Counted from the first letter of the stretch, positions 1 through 7,516 are shown. The stretch is DNA of 64,000 nt from Ottowia flava (GCF_042680565.1 NZ_JBHUEJ010000011.1:31181-95180), one strand, 5' to 3'. Numbers and translations are program-made. Notes: generated by a model from the sequence alone, not told the origin.

Positions 1-58
1 CGGTGGTGGCGGCAGGCAGGGTGGCATCTTCTTTGACGTGACGGGGCCGTGGCGATGA
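1..58 (+). CDS. Phage protein, C-terminal fragment (runs off window)
   Basis: An open frame enters from the left edge and stops at TGA 56-58. Only 18 residues are visible, starting with a Gly-rich run and ending in GPWR. The stop overlaps the next start as ATGA, the same coupling seen through the rest of this phage operon, so I read it as the tail of an upstream structural gene. Function cannot be stated from so little sequence. Confidence 0.5.
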   Translation, partial: GGGGRQGGIFFDVTGPWR

Positions 59-375
59 CCCATCACGCGAGCATCGAAACCGAACTGGTTGACCCAATCG
101 TCTTGAGGGTGCGCGACTACGGTGGCGGCCCGTCTACCCCGCGCGGCAGCGTGGCGGACATCGTGACGGTCAATGGCGCCCCCGCTGCATTGGTCTATCG
201 CGTGCGGCTTTACCGAGAGACAGGCGGCGGCTATGTGGCCGAGGGCTGGTCGGTCAAAGGAACAGGCGCCTACCGCTTTGATGACCTTGAGCTAGGGCAG
301 CGTTACATCCCGGTGGCCCTGGACCACACCGGCACCCACAAACCCGTGGCCGCTGGCCCATTGGAGCCTGCATGA
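55..375 (+). CDS. Hypothetical phage structural protein
   Basis: A 106-residue soluble protein without signal peptide or membrane segment. I do not recognise a family. ATG 55 is preferred over GTG 49 because it overlaps the upstream stop as ATGA, and its own end overlaps the next ATG at 372 in the same way. This spacing and the tail gene downstream suggest a small structural or tail-associated phage protein, but that is inferred from position only. Confidence 0.55.
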   Translation: MTHHASIETELVDPIVLRVRDYGGGPSTPRGSVADIVTVNGAPAALVYRVRLYRETGGGYVAEGWSVKGTGAYRFDDLELGQRYIPVALDHTGTHKPVAAGPLEPA

Positions 376-755
376 GTGCGCTGATCCCCACCGTTGCGCA
401 CAGAGGTGCGCGCAACGCCGCGACCATTGAGCTTCTGGACGATGGGCCGGGCCAAGCCGCCATCCATTTGTACGAAAGCGCTGGCGGCGCATTGCTGGCC
501 GTGCGCAAACTGAAGAAGCCCTGCGGCATTCTGAACGCTGCCGGGCAAATTGCATTGCAGCAAGCCGACGAGGACGATCTGATCGCTGCGGGCGGAGACG
601 CCGCCCACGGGGAACTGGTCAGCGCTTCCGGGGTATCGGTTGGAGAGGGCTCTGTCACCGATGGAGCCGGAAGTGGTGTCTTCAAGCTGGTGTCTGGCAC
701 CACGCTCATTGCCGGTGGTGTGTTGAGGCTGGTTGAGCCAGCGCTGCTGGGGTAG
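372..755 (+). CDS. Hypothetical phage structural protein
   Basis: A 127-residue protein that is beta-rich by eye, with many Gly/Val/Thr residues in the C-terminal half and no membrane segment. It is translationally coupled to the preceding gene (ATG at 372 inside the upstream stop) and ends five bases before the GTG proposed as start of the large tail gene. Family unknown. A tail or decoration role is a guess from position. Confidence 0.55.
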   Translation: MSALIPTVAHRGARNAATIELLDDGPGQAAIHLYESAGGALLAVRKLKKPCGILNAAGQIALQQADEDDLIAAGGDAAHGELVSASGVSVGEGSVTDGAGSGVFKLVSGTTLIAGGVLRLVEPALLG

Positions 756-759
756 CAAT

Positions 760-2850
760 GTGCCACTCGGCGCACTCGACTTCCGCGATCCCCCTGGCGG
801 CATCCTTGCTTTTGGTGACGGTGGCACGCCAGCGACCGAGCTTCGTGTCGTCGCCGACATTGGCGCACTCGAAACAAGCATCCGGCTGGCTGAGCCGCAG
901 GCCTCTGATGCTGCGTTGCGTGTCAGCGCCGACATCGGGTCACTGGGCGCCGTGCTGGCGCTCAAAAGTACGTCCGCCAGTGCCCTTGGGACGTTGGATT
1001 TCCGTGGCCCACCAAACGGCACCCTGGCTTTCGGCGATGACAGCGCCCCGCCATCAGAACCCGCTGATCTTGAGGTGGCCGCAGACATCGGGGCGTTGTC
1101 CCTTGCGCTGCGTATCCGCCAAGGAGTCATGCTATCAGTTGGCGCTGACATCGGCGCGCTGGATGCTTCGATTGGGCTGCGTTGGGACGCCAACGTCTCT
1201 CGGGGACTGGTGCACATGGTGCACAGCCACTACCAGGACGCCAAGCCAGTCACTGCGGCTGTGGCGTCTCATTGGCAGGACTCCGCACCCATCAAACGGC
1301 CAGGGGCCAGCCATTGGCAGGACGCCGCACCTGTGCGCTCATCCACCGAGAGCAAATGGCAAGACTCTGTCCGCCTGCGCGCCGTCGTGGCTGCCCGGTA
1401 TCAGGACGGCTTGCCAGTGCGCTCAGCCGCAACAAGTGCGTGGCAGGACACCGGGCGGATTCGCGCCGCCGTATCAGCCCGCTGGCAGGACGCCTCACCA
1501 CTGCGCCATGCGGCGGACAGCCACTGGCAGGAAATGCAGCGCCTTCGGGCGTCGGTGGCGAGCCGCTGGCAGGACGGCACTGGCGCGCGCCGTTTCATCG
1601 TTGAGGACGGGCGTGACGCAACACCCATCTCCCATGCCTTCGCCAGCCATTGGCAGGACGCCCGCAAGCCGCCACCCGGCCGCAGTTGGCACACCATCCC
1701 GCCCGAGCCGCCGCATCTGTGCTACGACCCGGCTGACCTGGGTAAGCTGCAATTCGGGCTGGACACGTCGGCGCTGGGGGTGCTGGCGTTCTGGTGTCGG
1801 GATGACGGCGGCGAGCAGCCAGCGCAGATCGTCGTGCCCGCGCGAAGGGTCTACATCGTGATCAACGACGTCGATCTGCGCCGCGTCGACGGCAATCTGC
1901 CGTTGCCCGCCTACACCCTGGCCATGAGTCTGGACGCCGATTCGTGGACCTGGCAATGGTCGGCCACGCTGCACAAGGCCGCGGTGCCCCTGCTGGCGCC
2001 CGCGCGCAGCGGTGAGCCGGTCGAGGTGGAGGTCAAGGTCAACGGCGTACCGTACCGCCTGCTGGTCGAAAGCATGCGCCGCAGCCGCCAGTTTGCGCAG
2101 ACGCGCATCGAGGTTTCGGGCCGCGGTACCGCCGCGCTGCTGGATGCGCCCTACGCGGCCACGCAGCAGTTTGGCAACCCCAGCGGCCCGCGCAGCGCGC
2201 AGCAGCTCATGCTCGACGTCCTGACACTCAACGGCGTCAGCATCGGCTGGGCGGTGGACTGGGGCCTGACCGACTGGCAGGTGCCGGCCGGCACCTGGTC
2301 GCACCAGGGCAGCTACATCACGGCGCTCAACGCCATTGCGCAGGCCGCAGGCGGCTACCTGCAGCCGCACGCCACAGCGCGCACCCTGCGCGTGCTGCCA
2401 CGCTACCCCGTGGCGCCGTGGGACTGGGGCACGCTGGCACCCGACATTGAACTGCCCATGGATCCCGTGAGCATCGAGGGCGTCGAATGGGTCAAGAAAC
2501 CCGACTACACCCGCGTGTACGTGAGCGGCGAAGGCGCCACCGGCGTGCTGGCGCGCATCACCCGCACCGGCACCGCTGGCGATGAACTGGCGCCCATGGT
2601 GACCGACGCCCTTATCACGCACGCCGATGCTGCCCGCCAACGTGGCCGCGCCATCCTGAGCGACACCGGCGCGCAGGCCATGGTCAGTCTCACGCTGCCC
2701 GTGCTGCCCGAGACCGGCCTGATCCTGCCCGGCCAGTTCATCCGCCGCACCGACGGCGCCGAGGTGCTGCAAGGCTACGTGCGCGGCATGTCGCTGGCGT
2801 GGGATCGACCCAAGATGCGCCAGACGCTGGAGGTGCAGACGCATGGCTAA
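760..2850 (+). CDS. Large phage tail protein with N-terminal tandem repeats
   Basis: A 696-residue protein in three parts. Residues ~1-155 carry four degenerate ADIGAL-type repeats and two LDFRxPPxGxLAFGD blocks. Residues ~156-310 are ten 14-residue units built on S-x-W-Q-D followed by Arg, then a partial eleventh. Residues ~320-696 are a non-repetitive domain resembling the conserved C-terminal part of lambda-like tail tip or baseplate proteins. The start is uncertain: GTG 760 has a GGGG Shine-Dalgarno-like stretch at good distance, while TTG 733 in frame would overlap the previous gene. The repeats suggest an exposed, possibly host-contacting surface; that is inference. Confidence 0.65.
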   Translation: MPLGALDFRDPPGGILAFGDGGTPATELRVVADIGALETSIRLAEPQASDAALRVSADIGSLGAVLALKSTSASALGTLDFRGPPNGTLAFGDDSAPPSEPADLEVAADIGALSLALRIRQGVMLSVGADIGALDASIGLRWDANVSRGLVHMVHSHYQDAKPVTAAVASHWQDSAPIKRPGASHWQDAAPVRSSTESKWQDSVRLRAVVAARYQDGLPVRSAATSAWQDTGRIRAAVSARWQDASPLRHAADSHWQEMQRLRASVASRWQDGTGARRFIVEDGRDATPISHAFASHWQDARKPPPGRSWHTIPPEPPHLCYDPADLGKLQFGLDTSALGVLAFWCRDDGGEQPAQIVVPARRVYIVINDVDLRRVDGNLPLPAYTLAMSLDADSWTWQWSATLHKAAVPLLAPARSGEPVEVEVKVNGVPYRLLVESMRRSRQFAQTRIEVSGRGTAALLDAPYAATQQFGNPSGPRSAQQLMLDVLTLNGVSIGWAVDWGLTDWQVPAGTWSHQGSYITALNAIAQAAGGYLQPHATARTLRVLPRYPVAPWDWGTLAPDIELPMDPVSIEGVEWVKKPDYTRVYVSGEGATGVLARITRTGTAGDELAPMVTDALITHADAARQRGRAILSDTGAQAMVSLTLPVLPETGLILPGQFIRRTDGAEVLQGYVRGMSLAWDRPKMRQTLEVQTHG
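1225..1674 (+). repeat. 42-bp tandem repeat in the tail gene (10 units plus partial)
   Basis: From 1225 to 1644 the reading frame is ten consecutive 42-nt units with no indels; an eleventh partial unit follows. Most units encode S-x-W/Y-Q-D, then variable residues with a conserved Arg near position 10. One unit (about 1603-1644) keeps the 14-residue length but has lost the WQD core. Array length could vary by recombination without breaking the frame. Confidence 0.85.
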
Positions 2851-3064
2851 TTTGTACAAGCAGTTTCTTGACCTGATGCCCGACCGCTCGCTGCAAGTGG
2901 GCGACGTGACCGCCATCACCGATGGCCTGGCCGTGGTGCAGCTGCCAGGCGGCGGCCAGCTGCGTGCGCGCGGCGCCGCCACCGTGGGCCAGCGGGTGTT
3001 TGTGCGCGACGGCGTGATTGAAGGCCTGGCGCCCGCGCTGCCGATTGAGATTTTGGAGGTGTGA
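2843..3064 (+). CDS. Small phage tail-region protein
   Basis: A 73-residue protein starting eight bases before the stop of the large tail gene, so it is likely translated by coupling. The sequence looks like a small beta-barrel: a Val/Gly-rich core, LPGGGQLRARG, then VGQRVFVRDG. I recall small proteins of this shape beside lambda-like tail genes, but the family is not established here. Confidence 0.6.
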   Translation: MANLYKQFLDLMPDRSLQVGDVTAITDGLAVVQLPGGGQLRARGAATVGQRVFVRDGVIEGLAPALPIEILEV

Positions 3065-3067
3065 GCT

Positions 3068-3136
3068 GTGCAACCCGAATACTTCGTCATCGCCGCCTTC
3101 GTCCTGGCGGCCGTCATCGTCAATAAATGGGCTTGA
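3068..3136 (+). CDS. 22-residue putative membrane micropeptide
   Basis: GTG 3068 starts three bases after the upstream stop and the frame ends at TGA 3134-3136, one base before the next proposed start. The product is almost entirely one hydrophobic helix (FVIAAFVLAAVIV) with a Lys-Trp-Ala end. It exactly fills the gap between two phage genes, which is the main reason to list it. There is no independent evidence of translation. Confidence 0.35.
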   Translation: MQPEYFVIAAFVLAAVIVNKWA

Positions 3137-3137
3137 A

Positions 3138-3470
3138 GTGCCACGCCAGAACCGTCCTGAATCCAACGATCCGCGTGACATCGCGGACTTCGTTGAAGCG
3201 CGCCTTGACGATATGGAAAAGCGCCTGGTGGAGCACATGGACACCAAGTTCGGGGAGGTGCGCACCCTTTTTTTTTCCGGATTCCCAGACGGAGACCCAA
3301 TCCTGCACCGCGAGTACCACAAGGAGCAGATCGAGCTGATGAAGACCCAGAAGGCGCTAAAGCGCGCGGTTCTGGAAAAGCTCTTGAGCGGCGGCGCCTG
3401 GTCGGCCCTGTTGGCAATGGCGGCAGCGCTGTGGATGTGGATTCAGTCTCACATGGGGAGCGCCAAATGA
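3138..3470 (+). CDS. Phage membrane-anchored protein with C-terminal helix
   Basis: A 110-residue protein: charged, probably helical N-terminal two thirds (DFVEARLDDMEKRLVEHMD) and a C-terminal membrane segment (WSALLAMAAALWMWI). GTG 3138 is chosen because the same frame further upstream is only the out-of-frame tail of the previous gene. An unusual T9 run lies at 3269-3277. The stop overlaps the next ATG. Family unknown. A cytoplasmic coiled-coil with tail anchor next to lysis genes would fit an accessory lysis or holin-antagonist role, but this is speculation. Confidence 0.5.
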   Translation: MPRQNRPESNDPRDIADFVEARLDDMEKRLVEHMDTKFGEVRTLFFSGFPDGDPILHREYHKEQIELMKTQKALKRAVLEKLLSGGAWSALLAMAAALWMWIQSHMGSAK

Positions 3471-3973
3471 ACCAAGACGACCCGCCGACGACCATCACCG
3501 GCCTTCTGACCGGCGAAGACCCGAAGCCATTCAAGCCTCGGTTCGTCCGCGCTTTACTTCGCTGCGCGTTTCTGGCCGCGCCGATGTTGACGCTGCTTTT
3601 CGCAATCGGCGCGTACCAACTCGACCAGCACTACCGTGTCATCAAGTCGTTCCGGGTGCAGACGCAGTTCGTCGAGAAGGGCGGGGAGTCGAGGGGTGGC
3701 GTGCTAATTGTCGGCACGTTTGACAAGCAAAGAAACTGCGAGTTTGTCAGCGTCACAGGCCGTGCGTCCGATGGCGATGTGGCCGGCGTCACTTTCATGG
3801 ATCGCCGCCCCAACGAGCCGATGTTCTCGCGCCCGCTAGGCCCGCAGAAATTCGGCCCTTGGTACGTTGAAGGCAACGAAGGCGAAGGCATCACCCTGCA
3901 CGCCGTTCACCGCTGCCATTTCCTGTGGCCGCATTACGAAGAAATCGGTAACTTTGTCATAGGTCAACAATGA
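3467..3973 (+). CDS. Single-pass membrane phage protein of unknown function
   Basis: A 168-residue protein with a short cytoplasmic N-terminus, one membrane helix at residues ~30-50 and a ~115-residue exported domain containing a Cys near residue 86 and another near 150, a possible disulfide. ATG 3467 overlaps the upstream stop (ATGA) and its own stop overlaps the endolysin start at 3970. I do not recognise the family. Position just before the lysis genes could indicate a lysis regulator or superinfection-exclusion factor; neither is shown by sequence. Confidence 0.55.
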   Translation: MNQDDPPTTITGLLTGEDPKPFKPRFVRALLRCAFLAAPMLTLLFAIGAYQLDQHYRVIKSFRVQTQFVEKGGESRGGVLIVGTFDKQRNCEFVSVTGRASDGDVAGVTFMDRRPNEPMFSRPLGPQKFGPWYVEGNEGEGITLHAVHRCHFLWPHYEEIGNFVIGQQ

Positions 3974-4707
3974 AAATCTCCAGCGCTGGCTTGAGCATCA
4001 TCAAGGAATTCGAGGGCTTTCGCGCTGAGGCGTACAAGCCAATACCGAGCGACCCATGGACGATCGGCTACGGCACCACCCGGGGCGTCAAGCCGGGCGA
4101 CGTGATGACCCGCTCGGAAGCCGAGCGCAGACTGCGCCATGAGCTTGTCGAGTACGAGCGCGCCGTGGAGCGTGCCACCGGCGGCAACGCCACGCAGCCG
4201 CAGTTTGACGCATTGGTGTCCTTCGCCTACAACGTCGGCGTGAAGGGGATGGCTGGATCGACGGTCATCAAGCGCCACAACGCCGGCGATCATCAAGCCG
4301 CAGCGCGCGCGTTCGGCCTGTGGAACAAGGCTGGCGGCAAGGTGTGGCCCGGCCTGACCCGGCGCCGCGCCGCCGAGGCTGCGCTGTACCTGACGCCGGA
4401 GATTGTCAGCACCCCGCTGCCGGTGGCGGAAGAAGTGCGCGAGGCCGCCGCTGCTGACGAGATGCCGCGCGCCGTGGAGCCTGAGCGCTCGCTGGCCGAG
4501 AGCCAAATCAACCGCGCAGGCGTGATCGCCGGTGGGACTGCGGCGGTCGCTACGGTGGCCGAAACCGCGCGCACCGTGGCCGACGTGAAGACCAGCACCG
4601 ACATGCTGGGCGAATGGCTGGTGCCAATCCTGCTGGTCGCCGTGGTCGCCCTGTGCGGCTACATCGTCTGGCAGCGCTGCAAGCAACGAGCCCAAGGATG
4701 GAGCTAG
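3970..4707 (+). CDS. Phage endolysin, GH24 lysozyme with C-terminal membrane segment
   Basis: A 245-residue protein. Residues 1-150 match the T4/P22-type lysozyme fold (GH24): the catalytic Glu lies in KEFEGF (Glu15), followed by DPWTIGYGTT and FDALVSFAYNVG. The enzyme cleaves peptidoglycan glycan strands at host lysis. Unusually for the family (~160 residues) it continues through a charged linker to a hydrophobic segment near residues 217-237 (PILLVAVVALCGYIVW) and a basic tail. That could tether it to the membrane, unlike classical soluble endolysins. It is translationally coupled on both sides. Confidence 0.85.
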   Translation: MKISSAGLSIIKEFEGFRAEAYKPIPSDPWTIGYGTTRGVKPGDVMTRSEAERRLRHELVEYERAVERATGGNATQPQFDALVSFAYNVGVKGMAGSTVIKRHNAGDHQAAARAFGLWNKAGGKVWPGLTRRRAAEAALYLTPEIVSTPLPVAEEVREAAAADEMPRAVEPERSLAESQINRAGVIAGGTAAVATVAETARTVADVKTSTDMLGEWLVPILLVAVVALCGYIVWQRCKQRAQGWS

Positions 4708-4889
4708 TCTTGACCGAATTCCTCAAGCCCTCATTCGTCATCGCCTTCGTGATGCTGCTGGGCGCGGCTGTGCTGTGCTGGCACGGCAAGGTCAGCGAGG
4801 CCGGCTACCTGACCGTGACGCTCGCCGTGGGCGCGGGCTTTGGCCTGAGCACGCAGGCGGGGCAGATCGTCAAGGAGCTGAGAAAATGA
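4698..4889 (+). CDS. Putative phage holin (two membrane segments)
   Basis: A 63-residue hydrophobic protein with two predicted membrane helices (FVIAFVMLLGAAVLCW and LTVTLAVGAGFGLST) and a short basic C-terminus. Size, topology and position right after the endolysin suggest a holin, which would permeabilise the inner membrane at lysis. Start alternatives are ATG 4698, which overlaps the endolysin but is too close to its AAGGA, and TTG 4710, which has GGAG at good spacing. The stop overlaps the next ATG. Confidence 0.6.
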   Translation: MELVLTEFLKPSFVIAFVMLLGAAVLCWHGKVSEAGYLTVTLAVGAGFGLSTQAGQIVKELRK

Positions 4890-4960
4890 TCGTCGGACTT
4901 TTCGTCATGCACTGTGCTGCCTGCTGGCTGGCGTGGTGCTCTTTGTGGAGTGACCTTTGA
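4886..4960 (+). CDS. 24-residue putative membrane micropeptide in lysis cassette
   Basis: ATG 4886 overlaps the holin-like gene's stop (ATGA) and the frame ends at 4960, overlapping the TTG start of the next gene. The product is short, hydrophobic and rich in Cys and Trp (HCAACWLAWCSLW). Its precise interlocking with both neighbours is the reason to list it. Translation is unproven. Confidence 0.35.
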   Translation: MIVGLFVMHCAACWLAWCSLWSDL

Positions 4961-5145
4961 CCTGGGCACTGATCCTCGCCTTCGCGCGCAAAAACTGGCA
5001 GGCCATTCTCGCCGCCGTGCTGATCGCCGCCGTGGGCAAGGACTGGCCGCGCGCCGCGCGCGCCGTCAACGGCGGCACGCACGGCCTGGAAGAACGTGCT
5101 CGCCTGACCAAGATCGCGGCGCGCGCCCTGGGAGTCTCGTTGTGA
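4957..5145 (+). CDS. Small phage membrane protein in lysis cassette
   Basis: A 62-residue product with an N-terminal hydrophobic helix (WALILAFARKNWQAILAAVLIAAVG) and a basic C-terminal half. Its TTG start overlaps the previous stop as TTGA, and its stop overlaps the following GTG. A second holin, a pinholin or an antiholin is possible from size and place. No family was recognised. Confidence 0.45.
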   Translation: MTWALILAFARKNWQAILAAVLIAAVGKDWPRAARAVNGGTHGLEERARLTKIAARALGVSL

Positions 5146-5249
5146 GCCCGCTGTTTTTCTGGATGCTTTGGTATGGGTGGTCGCAGGCGGTTTTTCCGTG
5201 CGCGCCTGCGTTTTCAGGTTTTGTACGGAAAAGCGAGGCGCATCAATGA
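5142..5249 (+). CDS. 35-residue hypothetical protein in lysis cassette
   Basis: GTG 5142 overlaps the upstream stop and the frame ends at 5249, overlapping the Rz start as ATGA. The N-terminal half is aromatic and hydrophobic (PLFFWMLWYGW). It is supported only by the interlocked start/stop chain that runs without gaps from 3467 to 5776 apart from this cassette's usual overlaps. Confidence 0.35.
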   Translation: MSPLFFWMLWYGWSQAVFPCAPAFSGFVRKSEAHQ

Positions 5250-5776
5250 TTGAGGCCATTCTCACGTTCATCAAAGCGTTCTGGCGCCCAATCCTGGGCG
5301 CGCTGGTGCTGCTCGCCGCCTGGTGGTGGCACAGCGGCCAGGTAAAGGCTGCACTGGCTGAAGCCAGAGACGACGGCCGCGCCGAAGTGCAGGCCTTGTG
5401 GGACAAGGCCGTCCAAGACCAGAAAGACGCCGATGCTACGGCGAACCAGGCGAACCGCAAAACCGAAGGAGAAAACAATGCACGGGTTATCAACGCACAA
5501 GGCCAGCGCGCGCAATCCGCTGGCGACGATGCGGCTTTGCTTGCTGGCGTTCGCACTGAGCGCGACGGGCTGCGCCGCAGTCTCAGCACCGCGCTCAACA
5601 CCATCCGCCACGGGTGTGACGTGCCCGGCGCCACCGCCGATGCCCAAGCCGGCGGAGCCGCAGCCGTCCAAAAAGTATTTGGAGAACTTGCGGGCGAAGC
5701 TGAAGAGCTGGCACGAGCAGCTGACGCCCACGCAGCCGATTCGCTGATGTACCAGCAGGCGTGGCCGCAGCGCTAG
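5246..5776 (+). CDS. Rz-like inner-membrane spanin
   Basis: A 176-residue protein with an N-terminal signal anchor (residues ~12-30, PILGALVLLAAWWW) followed by a long Ala/Glu/Arg-rich helical periplasmic region, the typical i-spanin architecture. With Rz1 it spans the periplasm and fuses inner and outer membranes as the last step of lysis. Rz1 is encoded inside it in another frame, the classic nested arrangement. ATG 5246 is fixed by the ATGA overlap with the preceding small frame. Confidence 0.75.
   Translation: MIEAILTFIKAFWRPILGALVLLAAWWWHSGQVKAALAEARDDGRAEVQALWDKAVQDQKDADATANQANRKTEGENNARVINAQGQRAQSAGDDAALLAGVRTERDGLRRSLSTALNTIRHGCDVPGATADAQAGGAAAVQKVFGELAGEAEELARAADAHAADSLMYQQAWPQR
5478..5747 (+). 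CDS. Rz1-like outer-membrane lipoprotein spanin, nested in Rz
   Basis: An 89-residue frame lying wholly inside the Rz gene in the +1 frame. It has a lipoprotein signal ending SATG-Cys32 and a short Pro-rich mature part (CPAPPPMPKPAEPQP), both hallmarks of Rz1 o-spanins. ATG 5478 has a GAAGGAGA ribosome site at proper distance. Its partner is the surrounding Rz gene. Confidence 0.75.
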   Translation: MHGLSTHKASARNPLATMRLCLLAFALSATGCAAVSAPRSTPSATGVTCPAPPPMPKPAEPQPSKKYLENLRAKLKSWHEQLTPTQPIR

Positions 5777-5916
5777 TCCGGGGCTTGGATTGAAAGCGCG
5801 ATAACGTCCTTTCCCATGGGAATTAACCTCTCGGAACCCGCATGGGACAACGGCCCGAATTCGATTTATATTCCCACGCAAAGGCCTGAAAGTGGCGCCG
5901 TTGCTTGGTTGTGCGT

Positions 5917-5965
5917 GGGACTCATAATCCCTTGGTCGCAGGTTCGAGCCCTGCACGCCCTACCA
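5917..5965 (+). other. tRNA(CAU) 3' fragment, probable prophage attachment site
   Basis: Bases 5917-5965 carry the anticodon arm with loop CTCATAA (anticodon CAU), the variable loop, a perfect five-pair T arm (GCAGG/CCTGC) and the 3' acceptor strand ending CCA. No matching 5' acceptor strand (AGGGCGT expected) or D arm lies upstream, so this is not a functional tRNA. It is what a phage integrating into the 3' half of a tRNA-Met or tRNA-Ile2 gene leaves at its distal end. The intact tRNA should lie left of the window at the other prophage end. Confidence 0.75.
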
Positions 5966-5976
5966 AGTTGTGACGC

Positions 5977-6008
5977 AAGCCTTGCTGCTCCCCGTGGCAA
6001 GGCTTTTT
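5977..6008 (+). terminator. Rho-independent terminator after the tRNA fragment
   Basis: A 9-bp perfect stem (AAGCCTTGC with GCAAGGCTT, arms 5977-5985 and 5997-6005), an 11-nt loop and a T run at 6004-6008. It is probably the original tRNA terminator, carried with the attachment site. Confidence 0.8.
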
Positions 6009-6064
6009 CTGTATTGCTTCCAACGAAAACACGGGAGCAGCCCGTCAAGCTCAGGGAGCAAGGC

Positions 6065-6613
6065 ATGAATCGCAAAGTCTTTCTCGGCGCGGTGGCCTTT
6101 TTGCTGCTCGCCTTCGGTGTGCTCCTCTATGCATCGCCTTATCTGACCTTGCGCAGCATTGGCAAGGCGGTTGAGCGGCAGGATGCGGAAGCGGTGTCGG
6201 CGTACGTCGATTTCCCCGCGCTGCGAGACAGTGTTAAGGCGCAGGTGCTGGCGAGGATGCAACCTGGGCCGGACCAGGCGGGTGCAGACAATTCTCTCGG
6301 CGGTATCGGCAGAATGTTGGCCACCGGCGTCGTCAACCAATTGACGGATGCGCTGGTTTCGCCGGCCGGCCTCATGGTGATGCTCAAGAACGGCAAACCC
6401 GGCAGTCCTGCCGATGTGGCGGCAGCCGGTGTTGGTGTCGACACACAACCGTCCTCTTCTCGCAAGAAGTACACCGTTGACTACCAAGGCTGGTCACAAG
6501 TGTTTGTTCATCCTGAGGGCGAGCCGTCGGGGTTCGTCTTTCGGCGTGAGGGCTTGTTTGCCTGGAGGCTTGCGGGCTTGAAAATGGAAGAAAGACCCGT
6601 CAGGGCGCCGTAA
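6065..6613 (+). CDS. DUF2939 domain protein, membrane anchored
   Basis: A 182-residue protein with an N-terminal membrane anchor (residues ~5-25) followed by the DUF2939 pattern YLTLRSIGKAVERQD and a C-terminal beta-rich part. Proteins of this family are small envelope proteins of unknown function. ATG 6065 follows an AGGGAG ribosome site; reading further upstream would run into the tRNA fragment. It is the first host gene after the prophage boundary. Confidence 0.7.
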   Translation: MNRKVFLGAVAFLLLAFGVLLYASPYLTLRSIGKAVERQDAEAVSAYVDFPALRDSVKAQVLARMQPGPDQAGADNSLGGIGRMLATGVVNQLTDALVSPAGLMVMLKNGKPGSPADVAAAGVGVDTQPSSSRKKYTVDYQGWSQVFVHPEGEPSGFVFRREGLFAWRLAGLKMEERPVRAP

Positions 6614-6653
6614 CCATTCTGATGGGCGCAGCGCACATTGCGAGGAGACACGC

Positions 6654-7448
6654 ATGCGATCAAGTGAACGAGTGCAGGCCATCATCGGGCAGCATGGGCG
6701 GGTTCGCAGTGTCTGCGCGGCGCTGATGGTATTGACGGTAGGGCTTGCGATTGGCGGTTGCGCTCACGAGGTGAGCCAAGGCGCGGATGCGGCCGGCGCT
6801 GAGGCGCAAACGCTGGTGGCGCTTGATACGCTGACTGCAGCTATTGAGCAGGACATGCGTTACCACGGTGCGCGCAACTTCATGGGGCAGCCCGTTACCG
6901 GCTACCTAGCACCCCGATGCTGGCTCAGTCGACCGGCCGCCGCAGCGCTGGTCAACGTGCAGCGGGACGCGGCAAAACATGGCCTTCGCGTGAAGGTGTT
7001 CGACTGCTACCGGCCGCAGCGCGCGGTTGACGATTTCGTGCGCTGGGGCAAGGACCTTGGCGATCAGACCACCAAGGCCGAGTACTACCCGCGCGTGCCC
7101 AAGACCGAGTTGTTCTCGCGCGGCTACATCGCAGAGCGCTCCGGCCACAGTCGTGCGAGCACGGTGGACATGGGTCTGGTTGTGGTCAATGCGGCCTTGG
7201 CTGGGCAGGTGTTGAAAGGCCCGTTGGTGTCAGGGCGGGAGGTCGACATGGCAACGCCGTTCGACTTGTTCGATGAGCGCTCTCACACCGAAACGCAGTT
7301 GGTGGGGACTGCGGCGCGGCACAACCGCCTTTGGTTGCGCACACTCATGGAACGCCACGGCTGGCGCAATCTGCCAGAGGAATGGTGGCATTTCACTCTG
7401 CGCGACGAGCCCTTCCCTGACCGCTATTTCGACCTCCCCGTGCAGTGA
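6654..7448 (+). CDS. D-alanyl-D-alanine dipeptidase lipoprotein (M15D, VanX/DdpX-like)
   Basis: A 264-residue zinc peptidase that would hydrolyse D-Ala-D-Ala in the periplasm, in cell-wall turnover. A lipoprotein signal ends LAIGG-Cys36. The metal site is visible as SGHSRASTVD (His and Asp ligands) and the C-terminal EEWWHFT (catalytic Glu, third ligand His), with FDCYRPQRA upstream as usual in the family. No VanA/VanH-type genes are nearby, so a housekeeping wall-recycling role is more likely than glycopeptide resistance. ATG 6654 follows GAGGAG. Confidence 0.88.
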   Translation: MRSSERVQAIIGQHGRVRSVCAALMVLTVGLAIGGCAHEVSQGADAAGAEAQTLVALDTLTAAIEQDMRYHGARNFMGQPVTGYLAPRCWLSRPAAAALVNVQRDAAKHGLRVKVFDCYRPQRAVDDFVRWGKDLGDQTTKAEYYPRVPKTELFSRGYIAERSGHSRASTVDMGLVVVNAALAGQVLKGPLVSGREVDMATPFDLFDERSHTETQLVGTAARHNRLWLRTLMERHGWRNLPEEWWHFTLRDEPFPDRYFDLPVQ

Positions 7449-7516
7449 ACTGGTGGTTCCAGCCAAGCGGGCAGCGACAAGCGACGCCTGGGTCTCGCAA
7501 GAATTTCAAAAGAGCT

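Noticed and set aside
1225..1674. CRISPR array
   Set aside because: The regular 42-bp units have no alternating unique spacers and stay in a single protein reading frame.
1495..3534. 679-codon minus-strand frame across the phage tail region
   Set aside because: Overlaps several interlocked plus-strand phage genes and has no motif or ribosome site.
5850..5965. Complete tRNA-Met or tRNA-Ile gene
   Set aside because: The anticodon and T arms are present but no D arm or matching 5' acceptor strand could be found upstream, so it is listed as an attachment-site fragment.
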